The notes: generated by a model from the sequence alone, not told the origin. DNA of 64,000 bases from Streptomyces sp. NBC_00390 (GCF_036057275.1 NZ_CP107946.1:92460-156459); one strand, 5' to 3'; positions 36,171 to 45,455 are shown, counted from the stretch's first letter. Translations and numbers: made by a program.

Positions 36171-37721
36171 TCATGCCTGTCCACCCGTTGGTCCGTCAGG
36201 GCGGATGGTGTCGTCGTCCGGGAGTAGGGCAAGGGCGGGGTAGTACTTCTTGCCGCTGGACTTCAGCATCTCTGCGGGGGATGCCAGGCCGACCTCCTGC
36301 CGGATGCGGCCGGCGAACGCGCGGGCGGTGTCGGCCCTGATGCCTTCGGAGCTGCACCAGCCGGTGTACATGGCATAGAGCAGGCCTTGTTCGACGCGCA
36401 AGTCGCCAGTGTCCGGGCCCTGCCGGATGCAGCACTCGGACAGGAACCGGCCGATGTGGTCCTCGGTCGTCTCGTACGCCGCGGTGGCCAGGCGCACGGA
36501 GGCGGGCCCGGTGAGAGCGTCCCGGGTGGTGAGGTAGCGGATCGCCCCCTGGATGAGCCACTGCAGGATGCCGGGGCCTTCTTCCTGAACGAGTTCACCT
36601 GCCAGGTTGTCGATCTTCCGCTCGGCGGGTACGACGCGTTCGAAGGGGATGAGGCGGATACGGCGCCAGAAGGCGTGGCCGCCGGTGCCGACTTCGGGCT
36701 GGTGGTTGCCGAGCAGCCAGAGCTTGTGGGTGGGGGTAAAGCTGAAGTAGTCCTGACGCATGCGGCGGGCCTTGATTTTGTCTCCGCCGGTGAGGAGCTT
36801 GACGCGTGCCTCGTCGAACTTGTCGTTGGGCTTGAGCTCGCTGCAGACGAAGATGCGGCGGCCGTGGAGCTCGGTGAGCTCGGTGGAGTGTTCTGCGAAA
36901 TTTCCCTTGTCCATCAGGAAACCGGGCGGGGCCGCGTCAGCGTAGTCGCCCATGACCTGGATCATGACGTCCAGAAGGACCGACTTGCCGTTGGCGCCCT
37001 TGCCCCACAGGAAGGGCAGGACCTGCGCGCCGACGTCACCGGTGATCGAGTACCCCAGGAGCAGGTGGAGGAAGTCGATCATTTCCTGGCCCTTGGCGTC
37101 GTCGCCGAAGGTGTCGTCCAGGAAGGCGTGCCAGCGCGGGGTGGGCATGGCCTGGGGGGCCACGTTGGTGGCGCGGGAGTGGAGGTCGCGCAGAGGATCG
37201 GATTTGCGCAGACGGCCGTTGCGTAGGTCGACGACGCCAGCGGGGGTGCATAGGGCGTAGGCGTCGCCGTCGAGGACATCGGGGTCAAGGCTGAGGGCGG
37301 GCGCGGCCTTGGCCTGATGGAGCAGGGCCTTCATTCCGCTGGTGGACATGGTTCGGCGGCGGTGCTGGGCGATCTCGCGGTCGCTGAAGATGCCGCGGGG
37401 GTCGGTGGCCGCCATCTGTTCGGCCATGTCACCGGCGGCCCAGAGGGCGGCTTTCTCGCCGCCCACCCGCTTCCACCTGAACTGGTCCCAGCAGTACCAG
37501 CCGAGGCCTTCGACGTGGCGGAACTGGTCGCTGTAGAGCTGGGCAAACAGCTTTGCGTTGCCTCGGTCGGTGAGCATGGACGGCAGTAGCGCGGGGGTGT
37601 TGCTCGCGGGGGGCGTTTGCACCTGCTGAGGAGGGACCCGGACCGGGGTGGCAGCCTCGATGTCGAGCATCTGCTGAGCGGCGGCGGCGGCGTCGAAGCG
37701 GCTGCTCTCGGCGCTACTCAT
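36171..37721 (-). CDS. Phage/plasmid primase-helicase, P4/D5 family
   Basis: 516-aa protein with the D5 N-terminal domain (about residues 90-220) and a superfamily 3 helicase core: Walker A GKGANGKSVLLDVM near residue 240, Walker B/Sensor regions ending LWLLGNHQPEVG, and a C-terminal winged-helix region. Such proteins unwind the origin of phage and plasmid replicons. The ATG overlaps the stop of the primase-polymerase gene upstream (ATGA). Together they form a self-contained replication module with the iteron field at 38.9-39.35 kb. Confidence 0.88.
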   Translation of the reverse strand: MSSAESSRFDAAAAAQQMLDIEAATPVRVPPQQVQTPPASNTPALLPSMLTDRGNAKLFAQLYSDQFRHVEGLGWYCWDQFRWKRVGGEKAALWAAGDMAEQMAATDPRGIFSDREIAQHRRRTMSTSGMKALLHQAKAAPALSLDPDVLDGDAYALCTPAGVVDLRNGRLRKSDPLRDLHSRATNVAPQAMPTPRWHAFLDDTFGDDAKGQEMIDFLHLLLGYSITGDVGAQVLPFLWGKGANGKSVLLDVMIQVMGDYADAAPPGFLMDKGNFAEHSTELTELHGRRIFVCSELKPNDKFDEARVKLLTGGDKIKARRMRQDYFSFTPTHKLWLLGNHQPEVGTGGHAFWRRIRLIPFERVVPAERKIDNLAGELVQEEGPGILQWLIQGAIRYLTTRDALTGPASVRLATAAYETTEDHIGRFLSECCIRQGPDTGDLRVEQGLLYAMYTGWCSSEGIRADTARAFAGRIRQEVGLASPAEMLKSSGKKYYPALALLPDDDTIRPDGPTGGQA

Positions 37722-38797
37722 GCGAGTCCTTTGGGGTGAAACGGGCGGTCGGCACCTGCGGAAAGGGCTGCGTCGATGATCGTCTCACTGCGGCGGGTCT
37801 GATGGGGACGCGCAAAGTGAGCGGCTTCTGCTAGCTCTTGGCGGGCTTCGGCCTGTTTGAGGTGGCCCGACCCGACAAGTCCGCCGGCTGTGTAAGCGGC
37901 TCGGTTGAGCTTCTCGGTGAAGCTGGTTCCTTCCGCCTGGGCAGCGCATTCACGGACAGTTTCGATGAGCGGTTGCAGGAGGGCCTGAGCGCCGCCGGCT
38001 CGGGGGCGGGGGCCTGCGCTGTTGCGCGGGCGCGGAGCCGGGACGGGAGCCGACTGTATGACGTGTCCCGTACGTGTCAGTTCGGTGGCCAGCCAGGCGG
38101 GGAGGAGTGCGGGTTCCCGTACGGACCCCAGCGGGGTGTAGACGCCGGTGGTCGTACGGGTGGCAGGGGCGACGATGTATCCGCCGTGAGCTCGTACATC
38201 GACCTGCCAGACGAGGGCCGTCTTGGGGCTGGAGCCGGTGGACGAGCGGTAGCGGACGCGTGGTTCGGGGTTCAGGTACCAGATGTGCAGCCCGCCGGAC
38301 GGAGTTCGTACGCGCAAGGTCGTGTCGTCCTCTGCCGGGTTCTGCTCCTGCCGGTAGGCCGCGAGGAGAGCCAGGGTGTCGAAGCCCGAGGCGAGCCCAT
38401 CGAGGTTCACCGCGTCCGGGATGGAGATGCCCGGCAACAAGCGGTTGCGGTCCGGTACATGTGCGGCGTGGGCGTCGACGTCCAGGACGACGAGATGCGC
38501 TGGCCCGCAGGACACGCCGACACCCGCGCGGGGCTCCTTGGTCCACCAGGAGTCGATCAGAGCAAGATCGGTGGTCGCGCTGTGGAAGCCGTGGCACCAG
38601 AGTCCCTGAGCATGGCAGGGGCACTGTGCGGGGTCGTGTGAGCGGGTGCGGCATGGCTCGCAGTTGGCGGGCGGGGTCTTGCGCCCAGGGGCGAGGGGGT
38701 GGACGGGCCACTGTCGGCCTGCGAGCCACCGGGCGACGTCCGCGGGTCGCGGCAGCTGCGCGACTCCGGAAGAAGCCGTGTCGGCGTGGCGCTGCAC
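37718..38797 (-). CDS. Bifunctional DNA primase/polymerase (AEP type)
   Basis: 359-aa archaeo-eukaryotic primase-like protein. Metal-binding acidic motif VLDVDAH and the later RTPSGGLHIWY motif place it in the Prim-Pol (PF09250) family. A Cys/His cluster (CEPCRTRSHDPAQCPCH) near residues 46-62 looks like a zinc site. It primes replication with the helicase it overlaps. The start is GTG 38797, immediately downstream of the iteron-rich region. Confidence 0.88.
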   Translation of the reverse strand: MQRHADTASSGVAQLPRPADVARWLAGRQWPVHPLAPGRKTPPANCEPCRTRSHDPAQCPCHAQGLWCHGFHSATTDLALIDSWWTKEPRAGVGVSCGPAHLVVLDVDAHAAHVPDRNRLLPGISIPDAVNLDGLASGFDTLALLAAYRQEQNPAEDDTTLRVRTPSGGLHIWYLNPEPRVRYRSSTGSSPKTALVWQVDVRAHGGYIVAPATRTTTGVYTPLGSVREPALLPAWLATELTRTGHVIQSAPVPAPRPRNSAGPRPRAGGAQALLQPLIETVRECAAQAEGTSFTEKLNRAAYTAGGLVGSGHLKQAEARQELAEAAHFARPHQTRRSETIIDAALSAGADRPFHPKGLA

Positions 38798-38892
38798 TGT
38801 CGTCGGTCCGTTCCTCTTGTCTGGCCAGGGTTGGGCCCCTCAGCTCGGCCCCTGGCATTTTGCCTGGTCAGGGGGCTTTACAGACAGAGTGA

Positions 38893-39349
38893 GGGACTGA
38901 AGGGACTGACTTTCCCTTATAGGGGGCTGAGCCTAGCGCAAGGGAACCCGACTCCGTGGGAGGCATGAGCACTTATTGGAAAATCAGTCCCTTCGGTCCC
39001 TCGGTCCCTCACCGGGGGCGGCGGAGACGATCGAGGGACCGAAGCCCTCCAGAGACTCTCGGTCTCTTCGGTCTCCCTTCAGTCCCTGGCGCGTTTTCCC
39101 AGGTCAGACGCTTGTTTGCTCTCATGGGAGGGACTGAAGGGACTCAACTTCCTAGTTATGAACGCACCAGAGGTATACGCAGGTCAGCCTCGTGTGCGCG
39201 TGCATACGCGCGCACGCACGCTGCTGGATACAGGCACTTACGGTCCCTTCAGTCCCTCCGGTCCCTGGCACACTGCTTTGATCTGCGACTTTGTCGAGGG
39301 ACTGAAGAAGACGGGGACCGAAAGCCGCCCCGGCGGCTCTCCCGGTCCC
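38893..39349. repeat. Iteron field, candidate replication origin
   Basis: The octamer GGGACTGA or GGGACCGA occurs at 38893, 38902, 39035, 39130, 39298 and 39314, and in reverse (TCAGTCCC/TCGGTCCC) at 38984, 38993, 39001, 39079 and 39249, with near copies at 39059, 39068, 39139, 39258 and 39342. Neighbouring units are often 8-9 bp apart. Orientation alternates in blocks around an alternating-purine GTGCGCGTGCATACGCGC tract (39193-39210). Its position directly upstream of primase/helicase fits an origin with initiator-binding iterons. Confidence 0.75.
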
Positions 39350-39628
39350 TGATCAGGCCTTCAGTACGAGAGCACGTCCGGTGTAGGGGTCCCATCGCGG
39401 ATCACCGTATGCCGCCGCTAGAGCAGGAGGTCGTCTATCGTGCCGCGGCCTCCGGTCTGGTTCTGCTAGCCCTCCAGGATGGGTGTTTGAGCAGCGCCAG
39501 GGCCTGGGCGCCGCGGGCGGTCGAAGTCGGGCAAGGTCGAACAGTGCGGGCCCGTCGACGCCGACGGCCGCCGGGTCGGCTTCGGTCCCTCCCGGGACAA
39601 GCCCCTCGACCCCAACACCGCCAAGGGC

Positions 39629-40834
39629 GTGAAGGCCGCGGAATGGTGCGACACGAGCTCCCTCGGGGCCCGCGCCTCGCGGTTTGAGGAATGCGACCTC
39701 CGACGCGTCCCGGTCCGGTTCGGCAAGGACGGAGAGACACAGGCGGAGACCTTCTTCTACTTCCTTCGGAAGATCTACCTCAACGACGGCGATGCCAGCT
39801 TCACCGAACGCCTCACCGTCCTTCCGGCCGAGGAGATTCCGGCCGATTTCGCGAGGATCGACCTCAAGCTCGCCGAGCACCTGTGTCAGGACCCGTGCAC
39901 CCCGAATGAGCCCGAGCACGGTTCCTGGACCTCAACACCCTCCTGGACCCCCGGCGACATGCACTCGGCGTCCCTGTACACGACGTTCACGTGGGATGCC
40001 TCCGTGGCCGACAAGGAGTACCGGTTCCAGCCGGACATCAAAATCGACGCCGATATCTACGCAGCGGACGGCCAGACCCGCCCGATCCTGACCGGCTACC
40101 AGTGGAGCAAGGACTACTGGGAGGACACCCCCGACCTGGACCAGATCCGCTGCGACACCAAGATCACGAACGTCTCCGCCGGATGTGTCTTCGTCAACTC
40201 GGCCCCGACGTACATCTTCAACGGAAAGAAGTACCCGCAGGCTGCGGCGCACGCGTGGCTCATCCAGACCATGGCGCCCAATCACCCCGGCTCCAAGGGG
40301 TACAGCAAGCCCCTGTACTACATGGGCAACAAAGCACAGAACGACAGGAACCGAGGCCGCATGTGTCCCACCGGGTGGGCTGCGGCGAACGGCGATGCCA
40401 GCGCGCTGGTCGATGCGTCGGACGCGCTGAACTGTGACGAGTTCGCCTTCGCCTCCACCTACAACAGCGGTGGCATGGCCAAGAGCGAAGGCGGCCTGAA
40501 CCCGGCCCTTCCCGTTCCCCCGACCACCCAGACGCCGAATGGGAAGTTCTGCGTGCAGACTTTCGCCAAGCAGTACAACTCGGCCATGCACTTGTACAAC
40601 ATCGACGGTACCTATGCAGAATTCGGCGACCCGACGAACGCTCCGGTGTGCGGACGCTCGGCCATGTCCGGCATTCACAATCAGGAGTCCATGGGCAACC
40701 GCTTCGCCACGTTCATGAAGGACATGCGCATTATGGACAAGGACGCCTACTGGCTCGACACCCGCATGACCACAAGAGCTGCGCCCACACGGGCGCGGCC
40801 GGTCGCCCGGCCACGCCCGTCATCTGCACGTTGA
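39629..40834 (+). CDS. NucA/NucB-like nuclease domain protein, N-terminally damaged
   Basis: The C-terminal ~170 residues fit the secreted NucA/NucB DNase fold of actinobacteria, with the motif NCDEFAFASTYNSGG (Asp-Glu catalytic pair) and conserved cysteines. In-frame related sequence extends upstream of GTG 39629 to about 39540 (EQCGPVDADGRRVGFGPS), but no start or signal peptide is visible, so the 5' end has been lost. After about residue 375 the frame runs into Arg/Pro-rich sequence just before the IS630 element. If expressed it would act on DNA outside the cell; as it stands it is probably inactive or unsecreted. Confidence 0.6.
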   Translation: MKAAEWCDTSSLGARASRFEECDLRRVPVRFGKDGETQAETFFYFLRKIYLNDGDASFTERLTVLPAEEIPADFARIDLKLAEHLCQDPCTPNEPEHGSWTSTPSWTPGDMHSASLYTTFTWDASVADKEYRFQPDIKIDADIYAADGQTRPILTGYQWSKDYWEDTPDLDQIRCDTKITNVSAGCVFVNSAPTYIFNGKKYPQAAAHAWLIQTMAPNHPGSKGYSKPLYYMGNKAQNDRNRGRMCPTGWAAANGDASALVDASDALNCDEFAFASTYNSGGMAKSEGGLNPALPVPPTTQTPNGKFCVQTFAKQYNSAMHLYNIDGTYAEFGDPTNAPVCGRSAMSGIHNQESMGNRFATFMKDMRIMDKDAYWLDTRMTTRAAPTRARPVARPRPSSAR

Positions 40835-40880
40835 CCGCGCGCTAGTGCTGTGACCGGGAAGGTTCGCCGGGTTGGTGTGG

Positions 40881-42004
40881 TCAGGCCGCCGTGGTGAGGG
40901 GGCGCCCGCCCGAGCGGATGCCCTTCTCGCTGCGGATTCTGGCGCGTTCACGGCGTTGGGCGGCCAGGATGTCGGGGTGTCGGGCGTTGGTGTTGCGCCA
41001 GCGCAGATAGCGGTGCAGTTCACGGGTCTGGACGGTGTGGTTCGGATGGTGGGAGTTGGCCAGGGTGAACTGCCGCAGCGGGCCGAAGTGGGCCTCGATC
41101 GGGTTCGCCCAGGACGCGTTCGTCGGGGTGAAGCACAACTCGACCTTGTTCTTCCGGGCTCACTGGCGGACCTTGCTGCCCTTGTGGGCGGACAAGTTGT
41201 CCAGGATCACGTAGATCGGGGCTGCGTCCGGTCGCGCGGCCCGGATGGACTTCAACGCGGCCAGGGACTGGGCAGCGCCCTTGTGGCGGCGGTTGACGCC
41301 CCACAGGGTGTCGTTGCCGACCGAGTAGCAGCCGTGGAAGTAGGTGACCCCATGGGTGCGGTGATAGGTCGCCGGCACCCGGTCCGGACGACCCTGCTTG
41401 GCCCAGCAGGAGCCGCCGGTCGGACGGATCCCGAGGGGCCCGAACTCGTCGAACGCGAAGACCCGGTCCGGGAAGTGCGCCTGGACATGCTCGATCCGGT
41501 CGAGCTTGACGTCGCGCTCGGGATCGGTGGACTCCTTCCAGGTCTTGGTGCGCTGGAAGGTGATCCCGCGGCGCGCCAGCAGACAGCGCAGGGCCTCCCG
41601 GCCGATGCGGATGCCCGCCCGTGCACCTTGCGCAGGTACGCGGCGAGCTTGCGGATCGACCAGCGGGTGAAGGACTGGTCGAGCTTGCGTGGGCGGGTCG
41701 TGGCCGTCTGGACGACGAAGTTCTCGTCATCAGGACTGAGTTGGCGGGGACGGCCGCCCGCCCACCGAGGGTCCAGGCAGGCCAGACCGATCTCGTTGAA
41801 GCGGTGGATCACATCGCGCACGGTGTCCTCGTCGGCCTGCAAGAGCTGGGCGATCACCGGCACACGGTTCCCGCCGGCCGACGCCTGCAACATCATCGCG
41901 CGTCGGTAGCGCACCGAACTGGTACTGCCCCGGCGCACGATCCGTTGCAGCTGCTGCCCCTCTTGATCGGTCAGCCTGCGTACTCGGACGGGCTCTGCCA
42001 CCAT
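40881..42004 (-). pseudogene. IS630 transposase, inactivated
   Basis: The N-terminal part (frame from ATG 42004) has the helix-turn-helix region with LTDQEGQQLQRIVRRGS and the PRWAGGRPRQLS linker. A frameshift near 41620 after RKLAAYLRKVHGR moves the DDE domain into another frame (FAFDEFGPLGIRPTGG, YVILDNLSAHKG), and a TGA at about 41159 interrupts VRQ-ARKNK before the last part (CFTPTNASWANPIEAHFGPL). All three catalytic regions are recognisable but not in one frame. Mobilisation would need a transposase supplied in trans. Confidence 0.88.
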
Positions 42005-42006
42005 GC

Positions 42007-42052
42007 CTCCCCACACGGTTGGATACGTCGTCCTATCCAACCGTGTGGGGAG
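42007..42052. terminator. 19-bp hairpin upstream of transposase
   Basis: Perfect inverted repeat with 19-bp arms (42007-42025, 42034-42052) and 8-base loop, directly before the transposase start and after the nitroreductase stop, both on the minus strand. It could stop read-through from the cargo into the transposase, or be a former internal IS end. Confidence 0.65.
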
Positions 42053-42107
42053 TGCCCTCGGCGCGCACTCATCACTGCGCTGATGCACTGCCTTGCCCAG
42101 CCGATAT

Positions 42108-42779
42108 CTACTCAGCCCGAGTGGCATTCCTGGGTGATCCGTAGGACTCGTAGAAGACGTTGCGTTCCTGGGCCCGACGGCCGGGGTGGCGTCGTTCCTC
42201 TGCCGGATAGCCGACGGACATGAGCAGCGCGATGGCCAGGTCGTCGCGATCGCCGATGCCGATCGCCTTCTTCACCTTGGTCTCGTCCCAGCCATTCATC
42301 GGCGAGGTGGCAAGCCCCATCTCCGTGGCGGCAAGCATCACGTAACTGGCCGCGATCATCGCGTCCTTGACCGCGTACTCCCGCAGCAGGCCACGTTCCT
42401 CGAGGTCTGTCTGAAACGCCTGCGACGCTGCGGAGAACGTCGTGACGAATTCCTCGTTCCACGCTCCATTGCGACGGGCCCGCTCGTAGACATCACTGTG
42501 GTCGTCGCGCCAGGACAGTGGCTCGGCCACGAAGGCCAGCATGAGCGGCGCCTCCTGCGGCTGCGGCTGACCACCGGTCGCCCAGGCCAAACCCTCGCGA
42601 CCTTCGTCACTGATGACTGCGACGATGGACCGGTCCTGGAGGTTCCAACTGGTGGGTGCCTCGATGGCGAGAGCGAGGAGTGCGTCGAGCGCGGCAGCAG
42701 GGATCGGGTCGGGACGGTAGTGGCGGACGGTTCGGCGGGTGCGGATGGCTTCGGCGACAGACATGGTGTGAGGCGTCAT
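42108..42779 (-). CDS. Nitroreductase-family protein
   Basis: 223-aa FMN-dependent nitroreductase-like protein: N-terminal AIRTRRTVRHYRPDPIP (FMN phosphate-binding Arg) and C-terminal GYPAEE with the 'GDRDDLAIALLMSVGYP' strand. It reduces nitro-, quinone- or enone-type compounds with NAD(P)H. The start is ATG 42779 or ATG 42764. It diverges from an HxlR regulator across 68 bp inside the IS630 transposon, a common pairing in which HxlR controls an oxidoreductase. Confidence 0.88.
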   Translation of the reverse strand: MTPHTMSVAEAIRTRRTVRHYRPDPIPAAALDALLALAIEAPTSWNLQDRSIVAVISDEGREGLAWATGGQPQPQEAPLMLAFVAEPLSWRDDHSDVYERARRNGAWNEEFVTTFSAASQAFQTDLEERGLLREYAVKDAMIAASYVMLAATEMGLATSPMNGWDETKVKKAIGIGDRDDLAIALLMSVGYPAEERRHPGRRAQERNVFYESYGSPRNATRAE

Positions 42780-42820
42780 GTCACTCACTATCGGAGAGTG
42801 GCTCTCCATCAGGAAGAGGG

Positions 42821-42832
42821 CACTAATTAGTG
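42821..42832. promoter_or_regulatory. Candidate HxlR operator
   Basis: Perfect 12-bp palindrome CACTAATTAGTG in the nitroreductase/HxlR intergenic region, AT-rich against the surrounding GC-rich DNA. It would lie at the start of the HxlR transcript and downstream of, or within, the nitroreductase promoter. Confidence 0.6.
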
Positions 42833-42847
42833 CGTTACTCTCCTACC

Positions 42848-43300
42848 GTGAAGACCTTCGTAGAGCCCTCCGGGCTGCCGGCCGACGCCTTCTCGGTGAA
42901 GTGCCCGACCCGGCAGGTGCTCGACCACATCGCAGGCAAGTGGACGGTCCTCGTCGTGGACGCCCTCCTCGCGGGCACCATGCGATACACCGACCTGAGC
43001 CGACGTATCGAGGGCGTCTCACAGAAGATGCTCACCCAGACCCTGCGCAGTCTCGAAGCCGACGGGTTCGTCACCCGCACCGTCTACCCCACCATCCCGC
43101 CCCGGGTCGACTACAACCTCACACCGCTCGGCCGCAGCCTGGCCGAGCCCATCACTGCGCTCCGGCAGTGGACGGAAAACCACATCAACGAGATCGAACA
43201 AGCCCGCAGCCGAACACACCCTGACCCGCCTTTAGTTGCTGCACCATGCGCAGCCATCTCGCCCATCAAACCCGGCGAACCTTCCCGGTCACAGCACTAG
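42848..43300 (+). CDS. HxlR-family transcriptional regulator
   Basis: 150-aa winged-helix regulator with the HxlR signature: CPTRQVLDHIAGKWTVLVVDALL, RYTDLSRRIEGVSQKMLTQTL and a wing GFVTRTVYPTIPPRVDYNLT. I prefer GTG 42848 because the longer GTG 42830 start lies in the operator-like palindrome; no ribosome site is visible, so it may be leaderless. The final residues (IKPGEPSRSQH) are encoded by the transposon's right inverted repeat, so the native C-terminus was changed when the gene was captured. Confidence 0.88.
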   Translation: MKTFVEPSGLPADAFSVKCPTRQVLDHIAGKWTVLVVDALLAGTMRYTDLSRRIEGVSQKMLTQTLRSLEADGFVTRTVYPTIPPRVDYNLTPLGRSLAEPITALRQWTENHINEIEQARSRTHPDPPLVAAPCAAISPIKPGEPSRSQH

Positions 43301-43312
43301 CGGCCACCCGCT

Positions 43313-43353
43313 GAACCGGTAGGGGCGCTCGCAGTGAGCGCCCCTACCGGTTC
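43313..43353. terminator. Strong hairpin terminator
   Basis: Perfect 18-bp stem (43313-43330, 43336-43353) with 5-base loop. It lies between the transposon and the minus-strand DUF6461-like gene, and would serve both the latter and, before the IS630 insertion, the nuclease gene. Confidence 0.85.
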
Positions 43354-43362
43354 ACCCGGTGG

Positions 43363-44025
43363 CTACACCGAGGGGAAAATGGCCAGGGGGAGATCGCCAG
43401 CCTCGACCGTAGCCTGGTCGATCGACAGGCCCGCGTACTTACCGACGGCGGTGAACACCGCCGTCGGTAGCCCGTCCACGTGCTCCTCGAAGTACAGTGC
43501 CACCTCGTCCTCGGTGGCCTCATGCACGGAGGGGAACACGGCGCCCGCCGCCTGCAGGGCCGCGTCCAGCGCAGATGAGCGCCCCGTGTCCTCGGCGAAC
43601 TCGGCCTGCCACACCCGGCCGTCACCCGGCGCGTGGAGTATCAGCTTCGGGGGATCCCAGCTGTTCATTGTCAGGCAGACGACCTCTTCACCCGTGCGAG
43701 GCTGCATTGCCGCTACCCTCCGGTAGCCCGCGTACCAGGTCGCCATGCCCCCGTCCTCCAGCACATACAGCCATTCCCCGTAGGTGCCGTACATCGCACG
43801 GCTGGCATGGTTCAGATCAATGCGGGGAGGCGCAGCCACCGCGCCGCGGTCTTTATACAGCTCACGACGCCTGAGCTGTGCGCGGTCCGCACCAAGACGG
43901 ACCAGGAACTCCTCCACCTCCGCACCACGGACGGCTGTCAGCGAAGTGTTGCCCCGCATACCAGGCACGCCGTTCTTCGCGTCCTCGTTGCTGTGTTCAC
44001 CGATCCAGGCAATTCCATCAGACAT
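43363..44025 (-). CDS. DUF6461-like hypothetical protein
   Basis: 220-aa soluble protein that resembles the Streptomyces DUF6461 group: an N-terminal FLVRLGAD-type segment, a central GTYGEWLYVLEDGG and repeated aromatic strands. No catalytic motif is visible. I start at ATG 44025 (MSDGIAWIGEHSNED); the open frame begins at 44094. Relatives often sit beside toxin or mobile genes, and an immunity role is possible but unproven. It lies between two mobile elements. Confidence 0.6.
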   Translation of the reverse strand: MSDGIAWIGEHSNEDAKNGVPGMRGNTSLTAVRGAEVEEFLVRLGADRAQLRRRELYKDRGAVAAPPRIDLNHASRAMYGTYGEWLYVLEDGGMATWYAGYRRVAAMQPRTGEEVVCLTMNSWDPPKLILHAPGDGRVWQAEFAEDTGRSSALDAALQAAGAVFPSVHEATEDEVALYFEEHVDGLPTAVFTAVGKYAGLSIDQATVEAGDLPLAIFPSV

Positions 44026-44217
44026 GCCGATCACATTAACCACCAGGAGGCTTGCCATGGCCCTGTCGCGACATGGTTTGAGCCGCCCTGCCACGGAACC
44101 AACCTCACGCTGACGCGTGGTGAAGAACTAGAACGGCGACACAGCGGGGCCTCCCCCTGAGTGGGGGACACGCTGATACTGGATCTGCTTGATCCGGAGG
44201 AAGCGAGAAGACCGCCG

Positions 44218-44562
44218 ATGGCGATGAAGGACTACTCGGACGAGTTCAAGGCTGATGCCGTGGGCCTGTACGCGTCCACACCCGGGGCGACCTACAAGAG
44301 CATCGCCGCCGACCTGGGCGTCAACCGGGCCACCCTGCGCGAGTGGGTGCTGCGGGACCGCGAACGCCGTGGCATCACCGCCGCTGCTGCGAAGCCGGAC
44401 GCCCAACCTCGGGAGGCGGCGCCATCCGCCGATCCGAACGAGCGGGTCCGGCAGCTGGAGGCGCGGGTGGCAGAACTCGAGGCGAGTGAGCGCAAGCTCG
44501 CCACCGAGCGGGACATCCTCCGCAAGGCGGCCAAGTATTTCGCCGGAGAGACGAACTGGTGA
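44218..44562 (+). CDS. IS3 transposase OrfA (helix-turn-helix)
   Basis: 114-aa DNA-binding subunit: YSDEFKADAVGLY, SIAADLGVNRATLREWV (helix-turn-helix) and a C-terminal leucine zipper-like coiled coil (RQLEARVAELEASERKL). Its stop overlaps the OrfB start (GTGA, 44559-44562), so OrfAB can be made by frameshifting or coupled translation. Start ATG 44218 or ATG 44224. Confidence 0.92.
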   Translation: MAMKDYSDEFKADAVGLYASTPGATYKSIAADLGVNRATLREWVLRDRERRGITAAAAKPDAQPREAAPSADPNERVRQLEARVAELEASERKLATERDILRKAAKYFAGETNW

Positions 44563-45455
44563 GGGGCCGCTTCCAGTTCGTTGACGACCACCGGGACATC
44601 TACGAGGTGAAGCGGCTCTGCCACGTCCTGGACGTGAACCGATCCAGCTACTACAAGTGGCTCGCCGGCGCCGAGGCCCGGGCCGCCCGGCAGCACAAGG
44701 ACCGGATCCTGGCCGAGGAGATCCGCGAGGTCCACGGCGAGTCCGGCGGCGCCTACGGCTCCCCGCGAGTGACCGCCGAGCTCCGCGAGAAAGGGCGGCG
44801 GGTCAACGAAAAGCGGGTCGCCCGGATCATGCGGACGTTCTCCATCACCGGCATCCGCCTGCGCAGACGCGTGCGCACCACCGTCCCGGACCCGGCAGCC
44901 TCACCGGTTCCAGATCTGTTCCAGCGGGACTTCACCGCCACCGAGCCGGGGCGGAAGTACATGGGCGACATCACGTATCTCGCGCTCGCAGGCGGGGAGT
45001 TCCTCTACCTTGCGACCGTGCTGGACTGCTTCAGCCGCAAGGTCGTCGGCTGGTCCATCGCCGACCACATGCGCACCGACCTGGTCGCCGACGCACTGCG
45101 GATGGCAGCCTCGACCCGAGGCGGCCTGGACGGCGCCGTGTTCCACTCCGACCACGGGGCCCAATACGGATCCCGGGCCTTCGCAGGCCTCTGCGACCAC
45201 CTCGGGGTCACCCGGTCGATGGGCGCAGTCGGCACCAGCGCCGACAACGCGGCCTGCGAAAGCTTCCACGCGTCCCTGAAACGCGAGACCCTCCAGGGCA
45301 CCCACGACTACGGCGACGCCGACACCTGCCGCAGGACCGTCTTCGCCTGGCTAACCCGCTACAACACCCGCCGCCGACACTCCGCCAACGGCCACCTCAG
45401 CCCCAACGAATACGAACACCGACACCACACCGCTACACTCACGCTCGCCGCGTGA
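44559..45455 (+). CDS. IS3 transposase OrfB (DDE integrase core)
   Basis: 298-aa integrase with an HTH_21 segment (GAYGSPRVTAELREKG) and complete DDE triad: Asp in GDITYL, Asp in FHSDHGAQY and Glu in ESFHASLKRE. There is no frameshift or stop, so the element looks active. GTG start overlaps OrfA. It is of the IS150/ISL-type IS3 subgroup common in Streptomyces plasmids. Confidence 0.93.
   Translation: MRGRFQFVDDHRDIYEVKRLCHVLDVNRSSYYKWLAGAEARAARQHKDRILAEEIREVHGESGGAYGSPRVTAELREKGRRVNEKRVARIMRTFSITGIRLRRRVRTTVPDPAASPVPDLFQRDFTATEPGRKYMGDITYLALAGGEFLYLATVLDCFSRKVVGWSIADHMRTDLVADALRMAASTRGGLDGAVFHSDHGAQYGSRAFAGLCDHLGVTRSMGAVGTSADNAACESFHASLKRETLQGTHDYGDADTCRRTVFAWLTRYNTRRRHSANGHLSPNEYEHRHHTATLTLAA

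Larger units (their letters stand above)
40845..43297. mobile_element. IS630-family transposon with nitroreductase/HxlR cargo
   Basis: Perfect 29-bp terminal inverted repeats at 40845-40873 and 43269-43297 begin GTGCTGTGACCGGGAAGG. Both ends are bordered by TA (40843-40844 and 43298-43299), the IS630 target duplication, in a CTAG context. The 2.45-kb element carries a broken IS630 transposase, a nitroreductase and an HxlR regulator. The sequences outside the element rejoin naturally: the terminator at 43313-43353 would follow the nuclease gene. Confidence 0.92.

Noticed and set aside
38956..39687. 243-codon frame over the iteron field
   Set aside because: It covers repeated GGGACTGA units and has no family features; it is non-coding origin DNA.
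41020..41730. 236-codon minus-strand frame in IS630
   Set aside because: It is out of frame with the DDE motifs (LDNLSAHKG, NASWANPIEAHFG); only a shadow of the broken transposase.
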